Part shown: in pieces, positions 1-6,796 of the stretch | How positions within the stretch are numbered: the first letter of the stretch is position 1 | Layout of the letters: the number at the start of each line of letters is the position of its first letter | Assembly (NCBI GenBank): GCA_007116835.1 | Contig: SKHS01000228.1 | Span: 1-25,839 of the forward strand | Reading direction: 5' to 3' | Length of the DNA: 25,839 nt | From: Halomonas sp. | Lineage (GTDB): Bacteria > Pseudomonadota > Gammaproteobacteria > Pseudomonadales > Halomonadaceae | Notes under the pieces: model-generated | What the model was told of the DNA's origin: nothing | The model's input: only the letters and a program-made list of their open reading frames with translations | Database searches by the model: none | Made by a program: the position numbers and the translations under genes

Positions 1-90
1 TCTAGCAAGCTAGATCTGTTACCGCTCGACTTGCATGTGTTAGGCCTGCCGCCAGCGTTCAATCTGAGCCATGATCAAACTCTTCAGTTT
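1..90 (-). rRNA. rrs: 16S ribosomal RNA, 5' end only
   Basis: The reverse complement of bases 64-90 reads as the universal 16S start (AAACTGAAGAGTTTGATCAT, then GGCTCAG), followed by the conserved stretch ending in ACACATGCAAGTCGAGCGG and then the first variable loop, which the window edge cuts. Only about the first 90 nucleotides are present. The V1 loop (GGTAACAGATC...AGCTTGCTAGA) resembles Halomonadaceae 16S from memory. The mature 5' end is placed at about base 90 by comparison with the E. coli start. Confidence 0.97.
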
Positions 91-205
91 AAAATCATTG
101 TGATGCTTACTCGTTACCCGAAAACATGATGTTGACGAACAACAAAAGCGCATCAAACTTGGCTCAAGGTTCAAACGAATTCATTTCAATTTACATTGTC
201 ATGAC

Positions 206-250
206 CGCTTGCCTTGATATTTGGTGATTTACCACCCTCATCGGCAAGCG
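206..250 (-). other. rRNA leader stem-loop
   Basis: CGCTTGCC (206-213) and GGCAAGCG (243-250) are perfect complements. Inside them GGTG (223-226) pairs with CACC (233-236). On the minus strand this nested stem lies just downstream of boxA in the 16S leader. It may help leader folding or pre-rRNA processing; that role is inferred from position only. Confidence 0.5.
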
Positions 251-274
251 CCCACATGAATTACCTGATCAAAT

Positions 275-286
275 TGTTAAAGAGCT
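275..286 (-). promoter_or_regulatory. boxA antitermination site of the rRNA leader
   Basis: The minus strand reads AGCTCTTTAACA followed by ATTTGATCAGG, nearly identical to the E. coli rrn boxA (TGCTCTTTAACA). BoxA binds NusB/NusE and makes rRNA transcription resistant to Rho. Its place between the promoter and the 16S start fits. Confidence 0.88.
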
Positions 287-354
287 GTTTCGCTGTGAGG
301 CTGTCTTATCAGCCGGCTAACCGTTGAACTGGTTTGCCTCAGCGAGGAAGGCGT

Positions 355-382
355 ATTCTACGCATTTCCTGGTGTTTGTCAA
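355..382 (-). promoter_or_regulatory. Strong sigma-70 promoter of the rRNA operon
   Basis: On the minus strand a perfect -35 TTGACA (377-382) is followed after exactly 16 bases by TAGAAT (355-360), then a GC-containing discriminator (ACGCC). This is the usual form of a stringently controlled rrn P1 promoter. The AT-rich stretch upstream (about 383-445) could act as an UP element or carry Fis sites, but I cannot place Fis sites with confidence. Predicted start of transcription is near 348, giving a leader of about 260 nt. The stretch 446-690 between this promoter and pyrB holds no gene I can support; a pyrB promoter must lie there but I could not single one out. Confidence 0.88.
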
Positions 383-695
383 TCACTGTTTTTAGTGAGT
401 GAAGCGAGCGGGTTAAGAAAACGAGATAACAATGCTTTCTTTTTAATTGCGCTAACCTCCTGACAAACCGAAAGTTTTCACCTTCAATCACCGCTGGTAA
501 CGCTGTGCGTCCCCGGCAGCGGATGCGTACTTTACGGATTCGCTGCCGTCTTGGCAAGGCCTATTTATCAATAAGTGCAAAAAAGTTTTAAGATGAGCCG
601 TTGTGCGTTTGAAAGCGCTTCGACGGCACTCTCTAGACGGTTACACTTACCCTAGCTTTATAGCACGTAACGCCCACTCCATTTTGAGGTCCGTG

Positions 696-1721
696 ATGAG
701 CCAGCACCTATTAACTGTCGATTCATTACAGCGCGAAAGCGTTGACCACCTGCTACGCGTAGCAGCGCGTATGGAACCTATTGCCAGTCGCCGCCAAGTT
801 ACCCGGGTGCTGGAAGGTGCTGTGCTTGGTAATTTGTTCTTTGAGGCGAGTACACGCACGCGCGTGAGCTTTCATGCCGCATTTTGCCGCTTGGGGGGAA
901 GTGTGTGTGACACCACAGGCTTTACCTTCTCTTCTATGGCCAAGGGTGAGTCGCTGTACGATACCAGCCGTGTGATGAGTGGTTACTGCGATGCGATTGT
1001 TATGCGCCACCCCGATCAAGGGTCGGTAGCGGAGTTCGCGGCGGCCACTAATGTGCCGGTAATAAATGGTGGCGATGGCCCTGGTGAACACCCAAGCCAA
1101 GCATTGCTGGACCTCTATACAATTGATAAAGAGTTTCAGCGACTGGGTAAATCGCTTAGCGGCGCGCATATTCTACTGACCGGTGATTTGAAATATGGCC
1201 GCACCGTGCATTCGCTGATCAAGTTACTATCTCTTTATGATCCGCTGCGCATTACCCTGGTATCGCCACCAGGTTTAGAAATGCCGACCGCCCTGATCGA
1301 CCTAGTGACATCTCGCGGGCATCGCGTTGAGCAACGCGATTCACTGGCTAGCGACTTCTCAGACCTAGACGTGGTGTACACCACGCGTATCCAGAAAGAA
1401 CGCTTTACTGATGAAATGAACGAGAGCTTTCAGGGGCTCTCTGACGACTTTATGGTGAACCGTGACTTTCTTGACCAGCGCTGCAGCCAGAGCACCATTG
1501 TCATGCACCCACTACCCCGTGATAGCCGCCCAGGCGCTAATGACCTAAACGTGAACCTTAACGGAGACCCACGTTTGGCGATTTTCCGCCAAACCGATAA
1601 CGGGATACCGATGCGTATGGCCATTTTTGCCACACTCTTAAAGGTAGATGAACTGATTGAGAAAGACCTACGACCAGTGCGCTGGTTTGTGCCATCACAG
1701 GTCGGCACGCTAGACCGTTAA
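696..1721 (+). CDS. pyrB: Aspartate carbamoyltransferase catalytic chain
   Basis: Catalyses carbamoyl phosphate + L-aspartate to N-carbamoyl-L-aspartate, the committed step of pyrimidine synthesis, in the cytoplasm. The 341-residue product carries the family signatures: the phosphate-binding STRTR motif (residues 52-56), the loop Lys in MAKGES (about 85-90), RHP, HPSQ (from His132), GDLKYGRTVHSL and HPLPR (from His271). It is slightly longer than the E. coli chain (311). I chose ATG 696 because GAGG (686-689) lies 6 bases upstream and homology begins just after it; an in-frame upstream extension (from 603) lacks family similarity. No pyrI regulatory chain and no pyrC or pyrR are adjacent. The gene is convergent with ruvX and diverges from the rRNA operon. 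Confidence 0.95.
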   Translation: MSQHLLTVDSLQRESVDHLLRVAARMEPIASRRQVTRVLEGAVLGNLFFEASTRTRVSFHAAFCRLGGSVCDTTGFTFSSMAKGESLYDTSRVMSGYCDAIVMRHPDQGSVAEFAAATNVPVINGGDGPGEHPSQALLDLYTIDKEFQRLGKSLSGAHILLTGDLKYGRTVHSLIKLLSLYDPLRITLVSPPGLEMPTALIDLVTSRGHRVEQRDSLASDFSDLDVVYTTRIQKERFTDEMNESFQGLSDDFMVNRDFLDQRCSQSTIVMHPLPRDSRPGANDLNVNLNGDPRLAIFRQTDNGIPMRMAIFATLLKVDELIEKDLRPVRWFVPSQVGTLDR

Positions 1722-1736
1722 ATCGCTGCACCAGAT

Positions 1737-2192
1737 TTAATGGGCGCTTCGCCCACCGGGAAGCCCTTCCTGGTGGGCAAACCACCCTTCTAGAATAAGC
1801 ACAGCAGCAATGCCATCAACGCTCTCGTCTCGGTAATTACCACGATGGCCTGCAGCATGGGCAATTTGCTTCGCTTCGCGAGTGGAGCCACGTTCGTCAA
1901 CCATTTCACAGGGCTTACCATAACGCCCATGCAGGCGGTTGCCGAACTTACGTGCCCGCGTACTCATCGCTGATTCAGTGCCGTCCATATTCAGCGGCAA
2001 GCCAACGACAAATAGGTCAGGCTGCCACTCTTCTACTAAGCGTGTGACAACGTTCCAGTCAGGAATGCCGTCCCGAGCGGTTAGCGGCGCTAACTCGCGC
2101 GCGCTATTTAGCAGCTCATTGCCTACAGCAACACCAAGGCGCCGCGTGCCAAAATCAAACGCGAGTATTAGCCGTTGCCCTATCTCAGCCAT
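1737..2192 (-). CDS. ruvX: YqgF/RuvX family nuclease (pre-16S rRNA processing)
   Basis: A 151-residue protein of the YqgF family, an RNase H-like fold. In E. coli the protein is implicated in processing the 5' end of 16S rRNA; it was first proposed as a Holliday junction resolvase. Visible motifs are the N-terminal FDFGTRRLGVAVG strand with its catalytic Asp, VVGLPLNMDGTES in the middle, the VDERGSTREA segment and a C-terminal DESVDGIAAVLILE with acidic residues. ATG 2192 is preferred over a TTG three codons upstream because homologues begin close to the first strand. It follows yqgE by about 24 bases, the conserved gshB-yqgE-ruvX order, so it is probably the last gene of that transcript. Confidence 0.93.
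   Translation of the reverse strand: MAEIGQRLILAFDFGTRRLGVAVGNELLNSARELAPLTARDGIPDWNVVTRLVEEWQPDLFVVGLPLNMDGTESAMSTRARKFGNRLHGRYGKPCEMVDERGSTREAKQIAHAAGHRGNYRDESVDGIAAVLILEGWFAHQEGLPGGRSAH
1751..1778. other. Strong hairpin inside the 3' end of ruvX
   Basis: GCCCACCGGGAA (1751-1762) and TTCCTGGTGGGC (1767-1778) form a 12-bp stem with one G-T pair and a GCCC loop. A competing smaller hairpin TGGGCG-CTT-CGCCCA (1741-1755) shares the CGCCCA bases. Neither strand has a following T run, so this is not a classical Rho-independent terminator. It lies where pyrB and ruvX transcripts converge. Confidence 0.45.
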
Positions 2193-2216
2193 GAAGCTCA
2201 ACCATCATGTTAATCA

Positions 2217-2774
2217 TCATGCATGCCCCGCATTGCGGGTCATCAGGTTTAGATCGACGCCCAGGATGCCAGCAGCGGCTGTTAAACGCTCTGCGGGCGG
2301 GGTGCTGAACAAAACGCTGCCCTGGCCTTCAACTGTCAACCAGGTATTCTCTTTTAGCTCATCTTCTAGCTGTCCGGCATCCCAGCCAGCGCAGCCTAGA
2401 CACACCAGAAAATTCTCGGGTCCAGTATTGTCGGCAAGCGCCTGAAGAATATCCATGGAAGTGGTGAGCGCAATACCGTCTTCCACCTGAACACTGGAGT
2501 CCCACTCCTGACTATCACCGATATGCAAAATAAAGCCGCGATCCTTATGCATAGGGCCGCCATAATAAACCGGCGCATTACGGTGCGGGCTGTCGTCTCC
2601 CCCTAAGGAGAGCTGCTCAAACAGAGCGTCCAGCGTTATTTCAAGCGGTCGATTGGCGATCACCCCCATACAACCATTGTGGTCATGATCACACAGGTAG
2701 ATCAGGCTGCCAGCGAAATTAGGGTCTTCCAAGTGGGGCATAGCCATCAAGAAATGATGCTTAAAACTTTGCAT
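2217..2774 (-). CDS. yqgE: YqgE/AlgH family protein (UPF0301)
   Basis: A 185-residue protein that matches E. coli YqgE and Pseudomonas AlgH end to end: HHFLMAMPHLEDPNF at the N-terminus, CDHDHNGCMGVIANRPLEI, YYGGPMHKDRGFILH, and LGCAGWDAGQLEDEL. The biochemical role is not settled; in Pseudomonas AlgH was linked to alginate control. The start ATG at 2774 has AGGAG about 6 bases upstream. Its position between gshB and ruvX is one of the most conserved neighbourhoods in gammaproteobacteria. The short gap to gshB holds a perfect 10-bp hairpin. Confidence 0.95.
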   Translation of the reverse strand: MQSFKHHFLMAMPHLEDPNFAGSLIYLCDHDHNGCMGVIANRPLEITLDALFEQLSLGGDDSPHRNAPVYYGGPMHKDRGFILHIGDSQEWDSSVQVEDGIALTTSMDILQALADNTGPENFLVCLGCAGWDAGQLEDELKENTWLTVEGQGSVLFSTPPAERLTAAAGILGVDLNLMTRNAGHA

Positions 2775-2785
2775 GCGTCTCCTAC

Positions 2786-2809
2786 GGCTCGCTGAACACT
2801 CAGCGAGCC
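2786..2809 (-). other. Intercistronic hairpin between gshB and yqgE
   Basis: GGCTCGCTGA (2786-2795), loop ACAC, TCAGCGAGCC (2800-2809): a perfect 10-bp stem immediately upstream of the yqgE Shine-Dalgarno. No T run follows on the minus strand, so it is more likely an mRNA stability or processing element than a terminator. Role inferred. Confidence 0.5.
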
Positions 2810-2847
2810 TCGCGTTATTAGGCGAATAGAACGTTTAACGGCATCAA

Positions 2848-3804
2848 TTAGTGAAGACGACGTTCAATAGCGTCCAGCAGCATTCCGGCAATGTTCGTGC
2901 CACGCTGATCGTCGATTTCACGTACGCAGGTGGGACTGGTAACGTTAATTTCAGTGATGTAATCACCAATTACGTCTAAACCAACGAACATCAGCCCTTT
3001 TTCACGAATCATGGGCTGCACCTGCTGAATCAACCAGTGATCGCGCTCGGTGAGCTCGCGACTAACGCCACGACCGCCCGCGGCGAGGTTCCCCCGAGTT
3101 TCACCCGCCGAAGGAATCCGCGCCAGCCCATAGGGCACGGGTTCGCCGTCAACCAATAAGATGCGCGTATCGCCATCCTTGATCTCGGAGAGGTAACGTT
3201 GCGCCATAATTTGTCGCTGGCCACGCAGCGTCAACTGCTCAATCACCGCACCTATATTGCGGCCATCGGGGCCAATATGAAAAATACCCGTCCCCCCCAT
3301 GCCATCAAGCGGTTTAAAAATCACATCACCGTGTTCCGCATGAAAGGCACGTAGCACGTCATCTCGGCTGGCAACAATGGTGGGCGCGCAGCACTGGGGA
3401 AACTGCTGGGCAAACAATTTTTCATTACACTGCAATAAGGCAGCGGTTGGATTCACGACCAAGACCCCCTCCCGCTCAGCAAACCCCAGTAGATGAACCG
3501 CATTGGTAAAATCGGCATCGACAGGCGGGTCTTTGCGCATTAACACAACATCTAGTTCCACCAGCGGGCGCTGGGCCGCTTCACCAAGGTCATACCAATG
3601 ATTTGGGTCGCGATGCACCGTTAGCGGGCGCATGCGCGCATACGCCTGTCCCGCGTTCAAGAAAAGATCTTCTTGCTCCATGTAGTGCAAGGTGTAGCCG
3701 CGCTCCTGCGCCGCCCACAGCATCGCCATGGTGGTATCTTTCTTGTAAGCGATGTCGCTGATGGGATCCATCACCACACCGAGATGCAACGTTGATTGGC
3801 TCAT
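2848..3804 (-). CDS. gshB: Glutathione synthetase
   Basis: ATP-dependent ligation of glycine to gamma-glutamylcysteine, the second step of glutathione synthesis. The 318-residue protein follows E. coli GshB (316) along its length: LGVVMDPISDIAYKKDTT at the N-terminus, LMRKDPP, CNEKLF, the ATP-grasp segment FKPLDGMGGTGIF, DGDTRILLVDGEPVPYGLARIP, ETRGNLAAGGRG, and the C-terminal GLDVIGDYITEINVTSPTC. I chose ATG 3804 because the conserved first strand starts within eight residues; an ATG five codons upstream (3819) is also possible, since neither has a clear ribosome-binding site. It lies downstream of cvfB and begins the gshB-yqgE-ruvX run. Confidence 0.96.
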   Translation of the reverse strand: MSQSTLHLGVVMDPISDIAYKKDTTMAMLWAAQERGYTLHYMEQEDLFLNAGQAYARMRPLTVHRDPNHWYDLGEAAQRPLVELDVVLMRKDPPVDADFTNAVHLLGFAEREGVLVVNPTAALLQCNEKLFAQQFPQCCAPTIVASRDDVLRAFHAEHGDVIFKPLDGMGGTGIFHIGPDGRNIGAVIEQLTLRGQRQIMAQRYLSEIKDGDTRILLVDGEPVPYGLARIPSAGETRGNLAAGGRGVSRELTERDHWLIQQVQPMIREKGLMFVGLDVIGDYITEINVTSPTCVREIDDQRGTNIAGMLLDAIERRLH

Positions 3805-3882
3805 CGGGGTAACATCCATACATAAACAAAATAGGTAAGCAGTATGCCGCACTGCTTGCACAGCTCCAACCGCCGCTAGCAG

Positions 3883-4587
3883 TTACTCGGCTTGCTCGTC
3901 GGTTAGCGCGCCAGGCACAAGCCGGATAGCGCCAGGCTCCAGCGTAATTAACTGCTGTTTATACAGTCGCCCTATGGCCTGCTTGTAAGCACTCTTGCTC
4001 ACTCCTAGTCGCGTCTTAATATCATGCGCGGAGCTTTTATCACCTAACGCGAGATAACCACCGCTTTGGCGCAGCGCTTGCAGTACCTTATCGCCCACTA
4101 CATCAAGACGCGCCACCCCCGGGGGTAGCAAACAGATATCAACCCGGCCATCTTCGCGGCGCTGCTTTACATAGCCTTTCAGCGACTGTCCGCGACGCAG
4201 CGGCTGGGTAATATCATCTTGATAGATCAACCCCCAATAGCGGTGATTAACCACTACTTTCATCCCAAGGTCAGTACGATCAGCCACCACCACGGCCACC
4301 TCATCACCTTTTTCTAGCGCCCAAGCATCGTCTGTCAAAAAACGATCCAGGCGCATGGTCGCCACTGGCCGCCCCTGGTCATCGCTATACAGCATGACCA
4401 GTACTCGCTTACCGGGGTCGGGGCGAAAGCGCTGCTCGCTATAAGGCAGCAGTACATCTTTGGGCTGTCCCCATTGCAGAAACGCCCCCGTGCTATTAAC
4501 CGCCGTCACGGTTAAATAGGCCACGTCACCGAGTTGGGCAGCGGCGTCGCTAGCTGAGCGGGGAGAAGAGTGTGACTCACGGACCAT
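3883..4587 (-). CDS. cvfB: CvfB/YitL-type S1-domain RNA-binding protein
   Basis: A 234-residue protein resembling CvfB (conserved virulence factor B). Tandem S1-like OB-folds start at about residue 17 (DVAYLTVTAVNSTGAFLQWG with KDVLLPYSEQ), with a second near 95-150 (ADRTDLGMKVVVNHRYWGLIY) and a third (GQSLKGYVKQRREDGRVDICL). A C-terminal winged-helix segment follows (DIKTRLGVSKSAYKQAIGRLY). S1 proteins of this family bind RNA; in Staphylococcus CvfB affects virulence gene expression, but the role here is unknown. ATG 4587 is chosen because AAGGA lies 8 bases upstream; the reading frame continues further upstream but without domain similarity. Confidence 0.85.
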   Translation of the reverse strand: MVRESHSSPRSASDAAAQLGDVAYLTVTAVNSTGAFLQWGQPKDVLLPYSEQRFRPDPGKRVLVMLYSDDQGRPVATMRLDRFLTDDAWALEKGDEVAVVVADRTDLGMKVVVNHRYWGLIYQDDITQPLRRGQSLKGYVKQRREDGRVDICLLPPGVARLDVVGDKVLQALRQSGGYLALGDKSSAHDIKTRLGVSKSAYKQAIGRLYKQQLITLEPGAIRLVPGALTDEQAE

Positions 4588-4624
4588 GGGTACCGTCCTT
4601 ACAAGAAGTAGAGCTTTATTATGG

Positions 4625-4644
4625 TGCCTTGCGAACGCAAGGCA
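4625..4644. other. Hairpin in the cvfB upstream region
   Basis: TGCCTTGCG (4625-4633), AA, CGCAAGGCA (4636-4644): 9 complementary bases on each side of a two-base centre (in practice the loop will open by a pair or two). It lies 38 bases upstream of cvfB, between rsmE and cvfB. No T run follows on either strand. It could be a weak terminator, an mRNA end protector or a 5' UTR element. Confidence 0.4.
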
Positions 4645-4760
4645 AAGCGTCGCGGTTATTAGCAAAACCGACTGGGAACCGAACACAGCTTATGGGGGTT
4701 AACAATACCGCTTGCCCAGCTTAACGGGACAAACGTTTGTTAATGAATGCTAGCAAGCTA

Positions 4761-4772
4761 GTAAGTGCTTAC
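4761..4772. repeat. Interspersed palindrome, copy 1 (rsmE stop codon)
   Basis: GTAAGTGCTTAC, with 5-base arms GTAAG/CTTAC. The rsmE stop codon (4769-4771 on the minus strand) is part of it. Over 16 bases it matches AAGTAAGTACTTACTT at 12 positions. Confidence 0.5.
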
Positions 4773-5488
4773 AAATCACCAAAATGATGCTGTAAAAGCG
4801 TTAGCGCAACGACTGGCGCGGTTTCGGTGCGCAGCACCCGCGGGCCAAGTGTCAACAGTGTAAAGCCACCCGCAACGGCGGCGCTAATATCCGCATCACT
4901 TAAGCCTCCCTCTGGACCAATCAGCAGAGCGACCGAAGCAGGGCGGTCTTGCCGATCAAACGCATTACCGGTAGCCAAGTGCAGCATCAAGCGTAGCGCT
5001 TCATCGCGCTCGACCAACCACTCATCAAGCCCTTTTGGGGGATAGACCGGAGGGACAACCGCTCGCCCACTCTGTTCGCAAGCACTAGCTGCAACCGCCT
5101 GCCAGTGAGCCAGTTTTTTCTCTTCGCGATCACCTTTCAGGCGTACATCGCCCCGCTCGGTGTAAAGCGGGGTGATGGCTGCAACGCCGAGCTCTACGGC
5201 TTTTTGAATGGCGTAATCCATTCGGTCGCCTTTCGAGATCGCTTGGCCAAGGTGCACGGCGAGCGGCGACTCACCACTACCTTGCCAACGAGCATCGATA
5301 ACCACGGTGGTGAGCTTGCGCCCTACCTCAGCTAGGCGTACTCCCGCCTCTTGGCCACTGCCATCAAACAGTACCAACGGCGCACCCTCCCCCATCCGCA
5401 GTACCCGCGTCACGTGTCGCGCCGGGCCTTCGGGCAAGGTTAAGGTTGCACCCACTGAAAAATCAGCGGGTACATAAAGGCGCGGCAT
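4769..5488 (-). CDS. rsmE: 16S rRNA (uracil-1498-N3)-methyltransferase
   Basis: SPOUT-class methyltransferase that uses S-adenosylmethionine to methylate U1498 of 16S rRNA in the decoding region. Features of the 239-residue protein: N-terminal PUA-like part (PRLYVPADF, GPARHVTRVLRMGEG, LFDGSGQE), then LGQAISKGDRMDYAIQKAVELGV, with the SAM-knot loops LLIGPEGGLSDADI and LTLGPRVLRTETAPV near the C-terminus. Homologues begin with a PRxY motif, so ATG 5488 is preferred; an in-frame ATG at 5536, three bases after the secB stop, would add 16 residues and cannot be excluded. Its stop codon lies inside one copy of the interspersed palindrome. Confidence 0.93.
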   Translation of the reverse strand: MPRLYVPADFSVGATLTLPEGPARHVTRVLRMGEGAPLVLFDGSGQEAGVRLAEVGRKLTTVVIDARWQGSGESPLAVHLGQAISKGDRMDYAIQKAVELGVAAITPLYTERGDVRLKGDREEKKLAHWQAVAASACEQSGRAVVPPVYPPKGLDEWLVERDEALRLMLHLATGNAFDRQDRPASVALLIGPEGGLSDADISAAVAGGFTLLTLGPRVLRTETAPVVALTLLQHHFGDL

Positions 5489-5539
5489 CTTGCCGTGTAA
5501 CGCAAACCAATCAGCGGCGTGCAGAATTTCTGACATAGC

Positions 5540-6049
5540 TTAGTGCGTATTCTCAGCAGCTTGCTGAGCTTCTTGCGCTTCACGCTGCTTGCGCTGGGCG
5601 TACATGGCTTCAAAGTTCACCGGCGCCAGCATTAACGGCGGGAAGCCGCCACGATTGACAAGGTTATCAATGCACTCACGGGCATAGGGGAACAGCAAGT
5701 TGGGGCAGAACGCACCCAGGGTTTGTTCCAGCTGTGCACCTTCGATACCTGAAATACGGAACAGGCCTGCTTGCTCTACTTCGGCAAGGAACGACGTCGT
5801 GCCGGTTTCACTGTCGTTGACCTGAGCTGTCACCTTCACCACCACTTCATACTGGTCGTCAGCTACTTTCTGACTAGTCGTGTTCAGATCCAGATTCACC
5901 TTGGGCTTAAACGCCTGCTTGAATACAGAAGGAGAATTCGGCGCTTCAAACGAAATGTCTTTTACGTAGATACGCTGTAAAGAGAATTTCAACTGCGGCT
6001 TTTCGCCTTCTGCGGCGCCTGCCTGCGGGGTGTTGTTATCTTCCGCCAT
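5540..6049 (-). CDS. secB: Protein-export chaperone SecB
   Basis: Tetrameric cytosolic chaperone that keeps secretory precursors unfolded and passes them to SecA. The 169-residue protein has the SecB core from about residue 20: FSLQRIYVKDISFEAPNSP, the strand DQYEVVVKVTAQV, EVEQAGLFRISG, and the C-terminal CPNLLFPYARECIDNLVNRGGFPPLMLAPVNF. The acidic and Gln/Ala-rich tails are usual. The ATG at 6049 has AGGAG about 8 bases upstream. It lies between yibN and rsmE on one strand. In E. coli grxC separates secB from yibN; here the 73-base gap has no room for it. Confidence 0.97.
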   Translation of the reverse strand: MAEDNNTPQAGAAEGEKPQLKFSLQRIYVKDISFEAPNSPSVFKQAFKPKVNLDLNTTSQKVADDQYEVVVKVTAQVNDSETGTTSFLAEVEQAGLFRISGIEGAQLEQTLGAFCPNLLFPYARECIDNLVNRGGFPPLMLAPVNFEAMYAQRKQREAQEAQQAAENTH

Positions 6050-6122
6050 CGGGATACTCCTAATTGTTTATCCAATAAAAAGATGCGCGAGCGCATGGCT
6101 TAATGACTTTCTATTTACTTAA

Positions 6123-6545
6123 TTACTTTTTCACCACCGGAAGGCCATCCGCCTGCCACTGCACCATGCCACCTTTTAACTTATTGGCACGCTCAAAACC
6201 TGCTTTAACAAGTTTTGCCAAGGCAGCGCCAGAACTTTGGCCATGCTTACATACCACGATGATCGGCTGGCCTTTTACTTTCTCCAGTTCATTCATGCGG
6301 CTGTCAAGACTGCTTTGAGGAATATTACGTGCCCCTGCAATATGCCCGGCTTTGAAGTCTTTGCTTTCACGGATATCCAGCACCACCGCGTCTTCGCGGT
6401 TGATAAGCTGAGTAGCCTGGGTTGACGTCACGGCATTAGTGGCGGCACTGCGCGCTTCGTACGCCACCCATGCTATTAATACCAGCAAAAACGCCCCGAC
6501 AAGTAGGGGGTGGTTCATTACGAATTCGAACAGCTGATCGATCAT
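6123..6545 (-). CDS. yibN: Membrane-anchored rhodanese-like protein YibN
   Basis: About 140 residues: an N-terminal membrane helix (HPLLVGAFLLVLIAWVAYEA, about residues 11-30) followed by a single rhodanese domain with DIRESKDFKAGHIAGARNIP and the active-site loop VCKHGQSSG, whose Cys would carry a persulfide. The domain presumably faces the cytoplasm, as in E. coli YibN. Sulfurtransferase activity is inferred from the intact Cys; the substrate is unknown. Start is uncertain: ATG 6545 is used here, but an in-frame GTG at 6554 also lies near a GAGA-type ribosome-binding site. First gene of the leftward block and divergent from gpmI, as in E. coli. A terminator-like hairpin lies just upstream. 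Confidence 0.88.
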   Translation of the reverse strand: MIDQLFEFVMNHPLLVGAFLLVLIAWVAYEARSAATNAVTSTQATQLINREDAVVLDIRESKDFKAGHIAGARNIPQSSLDSRMNELEKVKGQPIIVVCKHGQSSGAALAKLVKAGFERANKLKGGMVQWQADGLPVVKK

Positions 6546-6573
6546 CGCGAACACAATCTCTTGGTCTATGCAG

Positions 6574-6592
6574 AAAAAAGCGGCCTAGCCGC
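6574..6592 (-). terminator. Terminator-like hairpin with T6 in the yibN leader
   Basis: Read on the minus strand: GCGGC, TAG loop, GCCGC, then six T's (the A run 6574-6579). The stem can grow by two weaker pairs (A-T, G-T). It ends only about 20 bases before the yibN start, so any yibN transcript starting upstream must read through it. The short 5-bp core makes its strength uncertain. Confidence 0.5.
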
Positions 6593-6608
6593 CTCCAGAA
6601 ACGCGACA

Positions 6609-6614
6609 AGTATA
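6609..6614 (-). promoter_or_regulatory. Possible -10 element for yibN
   Basis: The minus strand reads TATACT in the context TGTATACTTG, 55 bases before the yibN start and just upstream of the terminator-like hairpin. No convincing -35 is present. A better -10 (TATAAT, minus strand, 6701-6706) lies further upstream, also with a poor -35. Which one is used cannot be decided by eye. Confidence 0.25.
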
Positions 6615-6796
6615 CACGTCACACGGCATACCGCGCAGGCCATGACGACCAACGGCTGCCTGCGTTATGATGCCCCATGCGCGCGCCTGTCGCGACCCCG
6701 ATTATAAGGTGTTGTCTAAAAACAGCTTGAGCAACCTTCACCTGGGTTTCAAACAGCACCTCACGTCGCTTGGCTGTCCAACATAACGAGGTTTTC

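Noticed and set aside
339..557. A 72-codon open frame on the minus strand upstream of the rRNA gene
   Set aside because: It covers the rRNA promoter and upstream AT-rich region, has a basic, low-quality composition and no recognisable domain.
603..695. N-terminal extension of PyrB from ATG 603
   Set aside because: No ribosome-binding site fits as well as that of ATG 696 and the extra 31 residues have no family similarity.
753..1169. 138-codon minus-strand frame inside pyrB
   Set aside because: It lies entirely within the clearly coding pyrB frame; composition is that of a shadow frame.
1939..2445. 168-codon plus-strand frame across ruvX and yqgE
   Set aside because: Antisense to two well-supported genes, Ser/Pro/Arg-rich and without homology signals.
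4750..4761. CTAGC-AA-GCTAG next to rsmE, also present in the 16S V1 loop at bases 2-13
   Set aside because: The 16S copy is a structural variable loop; two copies of a short hairpin word in such different contexts look coincidental.
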